A stretch of 64,000 nucleotides of DNA from Agromyces mediolanus (GTDB lineage Bacteria; Actinomycetota; Actinomycetes; Actinomycetales; Microbacteriaceae), in contig NZ_BMRJ01000001.1 of the NCBI RefSeq assembly GCF_014648575.1, positions 86,714 through 150,713 on the forward strand. Direction: 5' to 3'. A program made the translations under genes and the position numbers. Shown piece by piece: positions 54,201-64,000 of this stretch. The notes under the pieces are model-generated. The model made no database searches, was not told the DNA's origin, and saw only the letters and a list, made by a program, of their open reading frames with translations. Every line of letters starts with the position of its first letter. Position 1 is the stretch's first letter.

Positions 54201-55307
54201 ATGCGCTCAGTTGTCGTGCTCCCGGCCGTCGCGGCCGTCGCCCTCCTCCTCGCCGGATGCGCGGCGCCCGCGCCGACGCCGACCACCTCGGCCCCGAGCG
54301 AAACGCCCGAGCCGACGACCATCGCGGGCCCCCTCGACTGCGATGCGCTCGTGCCCGCCGATGTCGTCGCTGCGGCGATGAGCCCGGCGGGCGACGGGAC
54401 GCCGCAGCCCGAGGCGGCGATCCAGGGCAATGCCGCACTCGGTGCCATCGAGTTGGCGGCGGCCGGCGGACTCGGCTGCTCCTGGCGCATTGGCCCCGCC
54501 CCGAGTGACATTTTCGGCGGCAGCGGCGAGGTCGCGTACTTGAGCGTCGAGGTGCTGCCCGGCGCTGCCGGGCAGTGGCAGCCCGCCTGGTTCGGGGATT
54601 CGCCCTCGACCGACACCGTCGAGGTCGCGGGCGTCACCGCCTCGCGGGGCGCGGGGGAGACCGGGTGGGAGCTGACCGCGCCGGTGGGTGACACCTGGAC
54701 GACGATCCGGCTCACCGCGCCGGGGCTGGTGACGGGCGGGTCCGTCTACGGCGAGTACGACGCCGAGCAGATGAACGGGCGGCTCGTCTCCGTGGGTGAG
54801 GCGGCGTTCCCCGTGCTCGCCGGGGCGAGCGCCGAGCAGCTCGACTGGCCGCGCGCCGCCGGACAGCGGCAGAGCGATGCGGTCTGCACCGGCGGTCTCG
54901 ATCCCCAGGGCATCGGGATGGCCCTCGGGGCGGGCTCGATCGAGGCGAGCGCCGTCGATCCGACCTCGTCGGCGCCGACCAGCTTCCGCGACGCGGTCGC
55001 GGCGGCCTCTCGGGCGTACCGCTGCGAGTACACCGTCGACGGCATCCCCGGTCCGACGATCGACGCGGTCATCGGTGCAGGCGAGCAGTTCGAGCTCATG
55101 TCGGAGGCCGACCTCTCCGGCGTGTACGAGCCGCTCGATCTGAGCGGCTCGCCGAGCTTCGCGGACGGGGATGCGGCCTACGTGGTGCGAGTCACCGACG
55201 GCCCGGCATCGACGGTGCTGCTCAAGGTCGGCGATTCGGTGTACCGGGTGCAGAGCCACGACGGCGCCGCCGCCGTCGCGGAAGCGGTGCTCGAGCAGAT
55301 CCGCTGA
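54201..55307 (+). CDS. Hypothetical lipoprotein
   Basis: 368 residues. Signal peptide with lipobox LAGC (about residue 20), a Thr/Pro/Ser-rich linker, then two similar-looking halves each beginning with a Cys-containing segment (LDCDALVPADVVAAAM and DAVCTGGLDPQGIGMALG) and later a CxW/CEY stretch, suggesting an internal duplication. DUF3558-like overall, but I cannot confirm a family. Role unknown, outer face of the membrane. Confidence 0.82.
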   Translation: MRSVVVLPAVAAVALLLAGCAAPAPTPTTSAPSETPEPTTIAGPLDCDALVPADVVAAAMSPAGDGTPQPEAAIQGNAALGAIELAAAGGLGCSWRIGPAPSDIFGGSGEVAYLSVEVLPGAAGQWQPAWFGDSPSTDTVEVAGVTASRGAGETGWELTAPVGDTWTTIRLTAPGLVTGGSVYGEYDAEQMNGRLVSVGEAAFPVLAGASAEQLDWPRAAGQRQSDAVCTGGLDPQGIGMALGAGSIEASAVDPTSSAPTSFRDAVAAASRAYRCEYTVDGIPGPTIDAVIGAGEQFELMSEADLSGVYEPLDLSGSPSFADGDAAYVVRVTDGPASTVLLKVGDSVYRVQSHDGAAAVAEAVLEQIR

Positions 55308-55364
55308 GCCGGCGCCCGAAGAGCCTCGCTGACGCGCCGCCACCCGGGCGTGCGCAGTCGGGAC

Positions 55365-57497
55365 TCAGCCGCGGAGTGCGAGCACGAAGGGGAGCACCTC
55401 GCCGGCGCCGGCCTCGCGCAGCGTGCGGGCGGCGACCGTGAGGGTCCACCGGCTGTCCGCCTGGTCGTCGACGAGCAGTACGGGCCCGTCGGGCAGTTCG
55501 AGGCCGTCGGCGGAGAACCGCCCCCACACGCCGGCCAGCCGGAACGCGCTGTTGCCGCCGGGCTCGCCGCTCGGGCCGCCGCCGACGGGCTGCAGCGCGC
55601 CGAGGTAGGGCAGTCGGCCGATCTCGGCGAGCCCGCGGGCGAGCGAGTCGACGAGCTGCGGGCGCGAGCGCGAGGGCATTGCGACGACGGCCGCCGGGCG
55701 CTCGGCCCAGCCCCAGCCCGCGAGCACGCGCACGCAGGCGTCGAGCACGCGCGGCGGTACGGGCTGGTCGGGGGCGCCCGCGGCGAAGAGTTCGCGCAGC
55801 ACGCCGCCCCAGCCGAGGTCGGTGAGGCGGGCGAGCGCCCGCCCCTCGGCCGCCCTGGCTTCGACGGGGATGCGCCCCTTCACCGGCACGCCGAGGGAGT
55901 CGGCGCCCGTGGGCCACTGCGCGCGCGGCTCGATGGGGACGCCCACCCGGTCGAGCGCGCCGCGGGCGGCGGTCGTCGCCTCCTCGCCGATCGCGGCGGG
56001 GTACCAGGGCCCGGCGCAGGTGTCGCATCGCCCGCACGGGGTCGCGGTGTCGTCGTCGAGGCTGCGCTGCAGGTAGGCCATGCGGCACTCGGTCGTGCGC
56101 TCGTACTCGAGCATGTGCTGCTGCTCGGCGATCCGCTCGGCCGCGATGCGGCGGTAGCGCTCGGCGTCGTAGACCCAGGGCTCGCCGGTCGCGACCCAGC
56201 CACCCTGCACCCGCCGCACCGCCCCGTCGACGTCGAGCACCTTGAGCAGCAGCTCGAGCGGCGTGCGGCGGATGTCGACCATCGCCTCGAGCGCCGGCGT
56301 CGACACGGGCTGCTCGCCGAGGGCGGCGATGACGCGGCTCGCGCGCTCTTCGTCGGGCATGGAGGCGGTGGCGAAGTAGTGCCAGATGTCGCGGTCTTCG
56401 ACCCCTGGGAGGAGCAGCACGTCGGCATTGTCGGTCGCACGGCCCGCGCGGCCCACCTGCTGGTAGTAGGCCACGGGCGAGGAGGGCGCGCCGAGGTGCA
56501 GCACGAAGCCGAGGTCGGGCTTGTCGAATCCCATGCCGAGCGCGCTCGTGGCCACGAGGGCCTTGACCTCGTTGCGCTTCAGCATGCCCTCGGACTCGGC
56601 CCGTTCGTCGGGGTCGGTCTGGCCGGTGTACGCGCGGACCTCGTGGCCGTGCTCGCGCAGCAGCCGGGCGGTGTCGACGGCCGCGGCGACCGTGAGCGTG
56701 TAGATGATGCCCGAGCCCGGCAGCTCGTCGAGGTGGCCGAGCAGCCAGGCGAGCCGGCTCGGCGAGTCGGGCAGTTCGAGCACCCCGAGGCGCAGCGAGG
56801 CCCGGGCGAGCGGCCCGCGGATGGTCAGCACCTCGGCCGAGGCATCCGCCCCGCCCGTCGTGAGCCGGCCCGAGTCGTCGGCGACCGTCGCGCCGAGCTG
56901 CTCGGCGACGTCGGCGACGACGCGGCTGTTCGCGGTGGCGGTGGTCGCGAGCACCGGCACGCCCGCGGGCATGCGGGCGATGAGCTCGCGCAGGCGTCGG
57001 TAGTCGGGCCGGAAGTCGTGCCCCCAGTCGCTGATGCAGTGCGCCTCGTCGATGACGAGCAGACCGATGCGCTCGACGAGCCGCGGCAGCTGCGTCTCGC
57101 GGAAGGCCGGGTTGTTGAGCCGCTCGGGGGAGACGAGCAGCACGTCGACCTCGTCGGCGGCGAGGCGCTGCTCGACCTCGCGCCACTCGTGCGCGTTGGT
57201 GGAGTTGATGGCGACCGCGCGCACCCCGGCGCGCTCGGCCGCGGCGATCTGGTCGCGCATGAGGGCGATGAGCGGCGAGACGAGCAGGGTGGGGCCCGCG
57301 CCGGCGCGGCGAAGCAGCAGCGTCGAGACGAAGTACACGGCGGACTTGCCCCAGCCGGTGCGCTGCACGACGAGCGCGCGGCGGCGCTCCTCGACGAGGG
57401 CGCGGATGGCCTCGAACTGGCCGTCGTGGAAGTCGACGTCGTCGCGGCCGACGAGCTCGCGGAGGGCGTCGAGGGCGGCGGAGCGCAGTTCGGTCAT
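55365..57497 (-). CDS. recQ: RecQ-family DNA helicase fused to a phosphoribosyltransferase-like domain
   Basis: 710 residues. RecQ core: motif 0 DGQFEAIRALVE, motif I GWGKSAVYF, DEAH-type IDEAHCISDWGHDFR, TATAN, and QQVGRAGRA. The zinc-binding module has CRMAYL...CGRCDTC (four Cys) near 500. Instead of an HRDC domain the C-terminus ends in a PRPP-loop-like segment LLVDDQADSRWTLTVAARTLREAGA typical of type I phosphoribosyltransferases. ATG at 57497. Unwinds DNA in repair; the role of the appended domain is not known to me. Confidence 0.9.
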   Translation of the reverse strand: MTELRSAALDALRELVGRDDVDFHDGQFEAIRALVEERRRALVVQRTGWGKSAVYFVSTLLLRRAGAGPTLLVSPLIALMRDQIAAAERAGVRAVAINSTNAHEWREVEQRLAADEVDVLLVSPERLNNPAFRETQLPRLVERIGLLVIDEAHCISDWGHDFRPDYRRLRELIARMPAGVPVLATTATANSRVVADVAEQLGATVADDSGRLTTGGADASAEVLTIRGPLARASLRLGVLELPDSPSRLAWLLGHLDELPGSGIIYTLTVAAAVDTARLLREHGHEVRAYTGQTDPDERAESEGMLKRNEVKALVATSALGMGFDKPDLGFVLHLGAPSSPVAYYQQVGRAGRATDNADVLLLPGVEDRDIWHYFATASMPDEERASRVIAALGEQPVSTPALEAMVDIRRTPLELLLKVLDVDGAVRRVQGGWVATGEPWVYDAERYRRIAAERIAEQQHMLEYERTTECRMAYLQRSLDDDTATPCGRCDTCAGPWYPAAIGEEATTAARGALDRVGVPIEPRAQWPTGADSLGVPVKGRIPVEARAAEGRALARLTDLGWGGVLRELFAAGAPDQPVPPRVLDACVRVLAGWGWAERPAAVVAMPSRSRPQLVDSLARGLAEIGRLPYLGALQPVGGGPSGEPGGNSAFRLAGVWGRFSADGLELPDGPVLLVDDQADSRWTLTVAARTLREAGAGEVLPFVLALRG

Positions 57498-57563
57498 AGC
57501 ATCCAGCCTGCCCGATCCCGCTGACAGCCGATTCAGCCGGCGGCGCCAGGGGCGAGTGCGGTC

Positions 57564-57603
57564 GGTATTTGCGGGTGCCCGGCCGCCGCGACCCGCAAAT
57601 ACC
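57564..57603. repeat. 13-bp-arm inverted repeat between recQ and the symporter gene
   Basis: GGTATTTGCGGGT and its exact complement, 14-base loop, in a divergent intergenic region 67 bases upstream of recQ. A/T-rich inner arm suggests a protein-binding site or transcription insulator; not at a gene end. Confidence 0.75.
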
Positions 57604-57669
57604 GCCGTCACGCTCAGGGGCGTCCCGAACGCCCGAGGGATGGCCTTCCAGGAACCGGGACGGATGCGC

Positions 57670-57708
57670 TACGCTCGGGATTCCTAACCGAACAATCGGT
57701 CAGGAAAT
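57670..57708 (+). promoter_or_regulatory. Promoter and operator of the MHS symporter gene
   Basis: TACGCT (57670-57675) as -10, followed by an imperfect palindrome TTCCTAACCGA...TCGGTCAGGAA. Its right part CCGAACAATCGGTCAGGA (from 57688) is nearly identical to the site at 59200 before the thiolase gene (19 of 21 bases). Confidence 0.7.
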
Positions 57709-57784
57709 GTCCCCATGATCATGCCAGGGGTCCCTGCCCGGCATCCCCCGTGCCGGCCCCGCCCGAACGAACAACGGAGTTCGC

Positions 57785-59104
57785 ATGTCGACAGCTGTCA
57801 CCGATCCCGCTCGCGCCGAGCGGATGTCCCCCGAGGAGCGGAAGGTGCTCGCGGGCACCCTCGTCGGCACCTCGATCGAGTGGTACGACTTCTTCATCTA
57901 CGCCCAGGCGGCCGGCCTCGTGCTCGCGCCGCTCTTCCTCGCCCCGGTCGCGGAGTCGAACCCGGGCCTCGCCCAGGTGCTCTCCTTCGCGACCATCGGC
58001 ATCTCGTTCCTCTTCCGCCCGCTCGGGGCCATCGTCGCCGGCTACCTCGGCGACAAGCTCGGCCGCAAGAAGATGCTCGTCTTCACGCTCATCATGATGG
58101 GCCTGTCGACCTCGCTCATCGGCGTGCTGCCGACGTACGCGGCGATCGGCATCGCGGCGCCGATCCTGCTCATCCTGCTGCGCATCCTGCAGGGCTTCTC
58201 CGCCGGCGGCGAGTGGGGCGGCGCCGCGCTCATGGCCGTCGAGCACGCCCCGAACGGCAAGCGCGGCTTCTTCGGCGCGTTCCCGCAGATCGGCGTGCCC
58301 GTCGGCATGATCCTCGCGACCTTCACGCTCTGGCTGCTGACGAGCTCGATGTCGCCCGAGGCGTTCCTCGAGTGGGGCTGGCGCGTGCCGTTCCTGCTCT
58401 CGATCGTGCTCATCATCGTCGGCTACGTCATCCGCCGCGCCGTCGAGGAGAGCCCCGTCTTCGAGGAGCTGCTGCGCCGCCGCAAGGAGTCCTCGGCGCC
58501 GCTCGGACAGCTCTTCCGCCGCAACACCAAGCAGGTGCTGCTCACGGCGGTCATCTTCATCGCGAACAACGCCGCGGGGTACCTCCTCATCGCGTACTTC
58601 GCGACCTACGCCGTCGCGGCGCTCGGCATGGACCGTCCCACCGTGCTGCTCGCCACGACGCTCGCCTCGTTCGGCTGGCTGATCTTCACCCTCTGGGGCG
58701 GTCGCCTGTCCGACCGGCTCGGGCGGGTGCGCACGTTCCAGATCGGCTACGTGTTCCTCGCGCTGTGGGCGGTGCCGATGTGGTTCCTGATCGACACCGG
58801 CAACATCGTCTGGTACTTCGTCGCCCTGTTCGTGATGACGTTCGGGCTCGGGCTCTCGTACGGCCCGCAGGCGGCGCTCTACGCCGAGATGTTTCCGGCG
58901 AACGTGCGGTACTCGGGCGTCTCGATCGGCTACGCGCTGGGAGCCATCCTGGGCGGCGCGTTCGCGCCCATGATCGCCGAGGCGCTGATGAACGCCTTCC
59001 ACGCCTCGTGGACGATCGGCCTCTACATCGCGATCGCGGCGGTCATCTCGCTCATCGGCGTCTCCCTCGTGAAGGAGACGAAGGGCGTCGACCTGCTCGA
59101 CTGA
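57785..59104 (+). CDS. MHS-family MFS symporter
   Basis: 439 residues, twelve helices, metabolite:H+ symporter subfamily (GTSIEWYDFFIYAQAAGLV, then FRPLGAIVAGYLGDKLGRKKML and the RILQGFSAGGEWGG motif). Members import shikimate, citrate, aromatic acids, proline/betaine and similar acids. GGAG lies upstream of the ATG. The operator shared with the beta-oxidation operon suggests uptake of the acid degraded by that operon, such as phenylacetate. Confidence 0.92.
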   Translation: MSTAVTDPARAERMSPEERKVLAGTLVGTSIEWYDFFIYAQAAGLVLAPLFLAPVAESNPGLAQVLSFATIGISFLFRPLGAIVAGYLGDKLGRKKMLVFTLIMMGLSTSLIGVLPTYAAIGIAAPILLILLRILQGFSAGGEWGGAALMAVEHAPNGKRGFFGAFPQIGVPVGMILATFTLWLLTSSMSPEAFLEWGWRVPFLLSIVLIIVGYVIRRAVEESPVFEELLRRRKESSAPLGQLFRRNTKQVLLTAVIFIANNAAGYLLIAYFATYAVAALGMDRPTVLLATTLASFGWLIFTLWGGRLSDRLGRVRTFQIGYVFLALWAVPMWFLIDTGNIVWYFVALFVMTFGLGLSYGPQAALYAEMFPANVRYSGVSIGYALGAILGGAFAPMIAEALMNAFHASWTIGLYIAIAAVISLIGVSLVKETKGVDLLD

Positions 59105-59114
59105 CGCTCCCACC

Positions 59115-59148
59115 GACTTGCCCGACTTTCATGAAAGTCGGGCAAGTC
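59115..59148 (+). terminator. CATG-centred palindrome, copy 4, with T-run
   Basis: 34-bp perfect palindrome (core as copy 1) ten bases past the symporter stop and followed by TGTTTT, so this copy has the form of an intrinsic terminator. It is the best evidence that the family works as hairpins. Confidence 0.85.
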
Positions 59149-59186
59149 TGTTTTGAGGGTGGGCGTGCGGGCCGGCGGCGGGCATG

Positions 59187-59220
59187 CCATAATTACTTTC
59201 CGAACGCTCGGTCAGGAAAT
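59187..59220 (+). promoter_or_regulatory. Promoter and operator of the phenylacetate-type operon
   Basis: CATAAT at 59187-59192 as -10, then CCGAACGCTCGGTCAGGA (from 59200), matching the symporter operator. CCGAxCnnTCGG is a TetR-type palindrome; a PaaR-like TetR regulator encoded outside the window is the likely binder. Confidence 0.7.
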
Positions 59221-59266
59221 AAGCTGGGCGAACCGCCGTCGCAGACAACGCAGTCAGGAGACCCGC

Positions 59267-60459
<1,193 letters not shown>

Positions 60460-60463
<4 letters not shown>

Positions 60464-61209
60464 GCGCCGCCGGCGGCCGCGTGCTCCGCATCGAGCGCCT
60501 CGACGACCGGGTGGTCGCGACCCTCGACCGCCCCGAGAAGCGCAACGCGATCGACCAGGCCATGATCGACGAGCTGCACGAGCTCTGCGCCGAGCTGGAG
60601 GCCGAGCCGCGCATCCTCATCCTGACCGGCGCGGGCGGCGTCTTCGCCTCGGGCGCCGACATCGCCGAGCTGCGCGAGCGCCGCGCCGACGACGCCAGGA
60701 AGGGCATCAACGCGCACGCCTTCATCCGCGTCGCCGAGCTGCCGATGCCCGTCATCGCCGCCCTCGACGGCTACGCCCTCGGCGGCGGGGCCGAGCTGGC
60801 CTACGCCGCCGATCTGCGGCTCGGCACCCCGGCCCTGAAGATCGGCAACCCCGAGACGGGGCTCGGCATCCTCGCGGCGGCCGGCGCGAGCTGGCGGCTG
60901 CGCGAGATCGTCGGGGACGCGCGCGCCATGGAGCTGCTGCTCACCGGCCGCGCCGTCGGCGCCGAGGAGGCCCTCGCGATCGGCCTGATCACGGCGGTGC
61001 ATCCGCCCGACGAGCTGCTGCCCGCCGCGCACGCGCTCGCCGACCGCATCGCCCGCAACGACCGGGCGGCGACGATCGCGACGAAGCGCGTGTTCCGCGC
61101 GCCGCGCGCGGCGCACCCCGACGTCGACCTCGAGGAGCAGGCGGCACTGTTCGAGAGTCCGGAGAAGTTCCGGCGGATGACCGAGTTCTTGGAACGGCGG
61201 AACGGATGA
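60460..61209 (+). CDS. Enoyl-CoA hydratase/isomerase
   Basis: 249 residues, crotonase fold: DRPEKRNAIDQAMIDEL, oxyanion-hole segment FASGADIAEL, and YALGGGAELAYAADLRLG with KIGNPETGLGILAAAG. The usual second catalytic Glu region reads PETGLGI. PaaF/PaaG-type role in the operon. ATGA overlaps on both sides. Confidence 0.92.
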
Positions 61210-62114
61210 GCGCGGCGGAACGGGTGCCGGAGGCACCACACGTGCGGGAAGGCGGCGTGGGCGGCGCCCCCGCCGCGGTCGGAGTGCTCGGCGGCGGCCG
61301 GATGGGCGCGGGGATCGCGCACGCCTTCCTGCTCGCCGGGTCCCGGGTCACGGTCGTCGAGCGCGACGCCGACGCCGCGGATGCCGCCGGCCGACGGGTG
61401 CGCGACGCCGTCGCCGTCTCGATCGAACGCGGCACCGCCGACGAGACCGCCGGCGCGTACGACGCGCGCTTCGCGACGAGCACCGAGGTGGGCGACTTCG
61501 CCGCGTGCGAGCTCGTCGTCGAGGCGGTCCCGGAGGAGCTCGCCCTGAAGGCCGACGCCCTCACCCGCGTCGAGGCCGTGCTGGCGCCCGACGCGGCCCT
61601 CGCGACGAACACCTCCTCGATCTCGATCGACGAGCTCGCGGCGCTGCTCGACCGCCCGCATCGCTTCCTCGGCATGCACTTCTTCAACCCGGTGCCGGCG
61701 TCGGCGCTCGTCGAACTCGTGCGCGGCCACTCGACCGACGCCACGCTCGCCGTCGAGGCGCAGTCCTGGGTGCAGGCGATCGGCAAGACCCCGATCGTCG
61801 TCGCCGACGCGCCGGGCTTCGCGTCCTCCCGTCTCGGCGTCGCGCTGGGGCTGGAAGCGATCCGCATGCTCGAGGCCGGGGTCGCCTCCGCCGAGGACAT
61901 CGACCGGGCCATGACGCTCGGCTACAAGCATCCGGTCGGCCCGCTCCGGCTCACCGACCTCGTCGGGCTCGACGTGCGCCTCGGCATCGCCGAGTACCTC
62001 GCGAGCACGCTCGGCGAGCGCTTCGAACCGCCGGCCCTGCTGCGGCGGATGGTCGCCGAGGGCCGCCTCGGCCGCAAGAGCGGCGAGGGCTTCTACCTGT
62101 GGGATGCGCCGTGA
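61206..62114 (+). CDS. 3-hydroxyacyl-CoA dehydrogenase
   Basis: 302 residues. NAD-binding GVLGGGRMGAGIAHAFLLAG, VVEAVPEELALK, NTSSISI, HFFNPVPASALVELV (catalytic His) and C-terminal LGYKHPVGPLRLTDLVGLD. A 22-residue N-terminal extension precedes the fold. PaaH-type step between the hydratase and the thiolase. Confidence 0.93.
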   Translation: MSAAERVPEAPHVREGGVGGAPAAVGVLGGGRMGAGIAHAFLLAGSRVTVVERDADAADAAGRRVRDAVAVSIERGTADETAGAYDARFATSTEVGDFAACELVVEAVPEELALKADALTRVEAVLAPDAALATNTSSISIDELAALLDRPHRFLGMHFFNPVPASALVELVRGHSTDATLAVEAQSWVQAIGKTPIVVADAPGFASSRLGVALGLEAIRMLEAGVASAEDIDRAMTLGYKHPVGPLRLTDLVGLDVRLGIAEYLASTLGERFEPPALLRRMVAEGRLGRKSGEGFYLWDAP

Positions 62115-62140
62115 GCGCGCAGACGAGCGAGAGGAACACG

Positions 62141-64000
62141 ATGAGCGAGACCCTGACGGACGCGGCACTGCCGAGCTACGTGCGGGATGCCTGGTGGAGC
62201 CCGGATGCCTCGGCCGCGACGAGCGAGGTGCGCGACGCCGCGACCGGCGAGCTCGTCGCCCGCGTCTCGACCGAGGGGCTCGACCTCGCCGGTGCGCTCG
62301 AGCACGCCCGCACGGTGGGGCAGACCAGCCTCGGCGAACTCACCTTCCACCAGCGCGCGGTGCTGCTGAAGCGCATGGCGCTCGCGCTCACCGAGCGCAA
62401 GGCCGAGCTGTACGAGCTCTCGAGCCGCACCGGCGCCACGAAGCAGGATTCCTGGGTCGACATCGACGGCGGCATCGGGGTGCTCTTCACCTACTCGAGC
62501 AAGGGCCGGCGCGAGATGCCGAACGCGAAGGTCTACGTCGACGGCGCGGTCGAGCAGCTCTCGAAGGACGGCACATTCCTCGGGCGGCATGTGTACACCC
62601 GGCTCCCCGGCGTGGCCGTGCAGATCAACGCCTTCAACTTCCCGGTGTGGGGCTCCCTCGAGAAGTTCGCGCCCGCCTTCCTCGCCGGGGTGCCGACGCT
62701 CGTGAAGCCCGCGACGCCGAGCGGCTACCTCGCCGTCGCGATGGTGCGCATCCTCGTGGAGTCCGGCCTGCTGCCGGCCGGCTCGCTGCAGCTCGTGGCC
62801 GGCAGCGTGCCCGGGCTCTTCGACGAGCTGCGGCTCGGCGACCTCGTCGCGTTCACCGGCTCCGCCTCGACGGCGGAGCAGCTGCGCGCCCACGACTCCG
62901 TGCAGACGGGCGGGGTGCGCTTCACGAGCGAGACCGACTCGATCAACGCCTCCGTGCTCGGCACCGACGCCTCCGCCGGCACGCCCGAGTTCGACGCCTA
63001 CGTCAAGCAGCTCGTCGTCGAACTCACCACCAAGGCGGGGCAGAAGTGCACCGCCATCCGGCGGGCGATCGTGCCCGAGGCATCCGTCGACGACGTCATC
63101 GCCGCGGTGCGCGAGCGCATCGCGGAGCGCGTCGTCGTCGGCGACCCGCGTGCCGAGGGCGTCACGATGGGTCCGCTCGCCTCGACCGAGCAGCGCGACG
63201 AGGTGCTGCGGCAGCTCGCCAAGCTCGAGGCGGCGGGCGGCGAGCGCGTCATCGGCGAACCGGGGGAGCCCGAGGTGCTGCGCGCCGACGGCACGCGCGG
63301 CACCCTGCCGGAGGGCGCCTTCGTCGTGCCCACGCTGCTGCGCTTCGCCGACGCCGACAGTCCCGCGCTGCACGAGGTCGAGGCCTTCGGGCCGGTGTCC
63401 TCGATCGTCGGCTACCGCTCGCTCGCCGAGGCGGCCGAGCTCGTCGCGCGCGGCGGCGGCTCGCTCGTGACGAGCGTCGCGACGCACGACCCGGAGGTCG
63501 CGGTCGCGCTCGCCGGCACGGTCGCGGCCTACAACGGGCGGCTGCTGTTCCTGGATCGCGACGACGCCCGCACCTCGACGGGGCACGGCTCGCCGCTGCC
63601 GAACCTCGTGCACGGCGGCCCCGGGCGGGCCGGCGGCGGCGAGGAGCTCGGCGGCATCCGCGCCGTGCTGCACCACATGCAGCGCACCGCCGTGCAGGGC
63701 TCGCCCGAGATGCTCACCGCCCTCACGGGCGTCTGGCACGCCGGGGCATCCGCCCGGCCGTACGCGGCGAGCGGCGAGCGGCACCCGTTCCGCAAGTCGC
63801 TCGCGGAGCTGCGCATCGGCGACCAGGTGCAGAGCCCCGCGCGCACGGTCACCCTCGACGACATCGAGACGTTCGCGGCGTTCACGGGCGACACCTTCTA
63901 CGCCCACATGGACGAAACCTCGGCGGCGGCGAACCCGTTCTTCCCGGGGCGGGTCGCGCACGGCTACCTGCTCGTGTCGTGGGCGGCCGGCCTGTTCGTG
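62141..64000 (+). CDS. paaZ: Bifunctional oxepin-CoA hydrolase/aldehyde dehydrogenase, cut by window end
   Basis: About 620 residues visible, open to the window edge. N-terminal aldehyde dehydrogenase with INAFNFPVWGSLEKFAPAFL, FTGSASTAE and active-site Cys in GQKCTAIRRA. After about residue 540 a MaoC hot-dog hydratase begins (FYAHMDETSAAANPFFPGRVAHGY). In the phenylacetate pathway it opens oxepin-CoA and oxidises the aldehyde. ATG at 62141 follows AGAGGA; a GTG ten codons earlier overlapping the previous stop is the alternative. Confidence 0.94.
   Translation, partial: MSETLTDAALPSYVRDAWWSPDASAATSEVRDAATGELVARVSTEGLDLAGALEHARTVGQTSLGELTFHQRAVLLKRMALALTERKAELYELSSRTGATKQDSWVDIDGGIGVLFTYSSKGRREMPNAKVYVDGAVEQLSKDGTFLGRHVYTRLPGVAVQINAFNFPVWGSLEKFAPAFLAGVPTLVKPATPSGYLAVAMVRILVESGLLPAGSLQLVAGSVPGLFDELRLGDLVAFTGSASTAEQLRAHDSVQTGGVRFTSETDSINASVLGTDASAGTPEFDAYVKQLVVELTTKAGQKCTAIRRAIVPEASVDDVIAAVRERIAERVVVGDPRAEGVTMGPLASTEQRDEVLRQLAKLEAAGGERVIGEPGEPEVLRADGTRGTLPEGAFVVPTLLRFADADSPALHEVEAFGPVSSIVGYRSLAEAAELVARGGGSLVTSVATHDPEVAVALAGTVAAYNGRLLFLDRDDARTSTGHGSPLPNLVHGGPGRAGGGEELGGIRAVLHHMQRTAVQGSPEMLTALTGVWHAGASARPYAASGERHPFRKSLAELRIGDQVQSPARTVTLDDIETFAAFTGDTFYAHMDETSAAANPFFPGRVAHGYLLVSWAAGLFV

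Overview
The window is very GC-rich actinobacterial DNA. Dense protein-coding genes, GTG starts, four-base ATGA/GTGA overlaps, LAxTG-type wall anchoring, GntR/IclR/TetR/LacI regulation and a paa operon ending in paaZ all point to an actinobacterium. The abundant word GGATGCC/GGCATCC and the gene families suggest Microbacteriaceae, but this is inferred and no marker gene fixes the genus. No tRNA, rRNA, CRISPR array or transposase gene was seen. Layout: (1) 1-11.8 kb is a histidine-utilisation region. It holds hutI (cut by the window start) and hutU, a small cupin protein, a polar amino-acid ABC transporter with an AraC-type regulator inside it, an M23 cell-wall peptidase, and hutH divergent from an IclR regulator. 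(2) 11.9-15.4 kb holds a DedA membrane protein, a wall-anchored surface protein with four 75-residue repeats, and a monooxygenase-fold membrane protein. (3) 15.4-18.95 kb is a small island of visibly lower GC bounded by a 22-bp exact direct repeat. It encodes a HEPN-type protein (R-x4-H) and a Schlafen/AlbA_2-type protein, and is a candidate defence or toxin module. (4) 19-30.6 kb is ordinary accessory metabolism and regulation: DUF2975 plus XRE regulator, arginase-fold enzyme, two-component system, VanZ, TetR operon, and an NCS1 transporter divergent from RidA and GntR with two GntR-like operators between them. (5) 30.6-34.6 kb has an MFS transporter coupled to glutaminase and a secreted HExxH protein. 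(6) 34.9-49.6 kb is a large divergon. Leftward runs a seven-gene, mostly overlapping operon (pyroglutamyl peptidase, two cytosine-deaminase-like amidohydrolases, an allantoinase-like enzyme, an M29 peptidase, an ureidoglycine-aminohydrolase-type cupin, LacI). Rightward runs a six-gene peptide/nickel-type ABC importer with two substrate-binding proteins. Two LacI-like operators lie between the arms. (7) 49.9-57.5 kb holds an esterase, GNAT, a DEAD-box helicase, a lipoprotein and a RecQ-phosphoribosyltransferase fusion. (8) 57.8-64 kb holds an MHS-family symporter and a phenylacetate-type beta-oxidation operon (thiolase, enoyl-CoA hydratase, 3-hydroxyacyl-CoA dehydrogenase, paaZ, cut by the window end). 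The two promoters share an operator-like sequence. Two dispersed repeat families stand out. A GCTTCGACAGGCTCAGCGAA-type repeat fills two convergent intergenic regions, supplies the stop codons of lacI and the esterase gene, and is inserted three times in frame in the DEAD-box helicase. A 34-36 bp palindrome centred on CATG occurs four times between genes.
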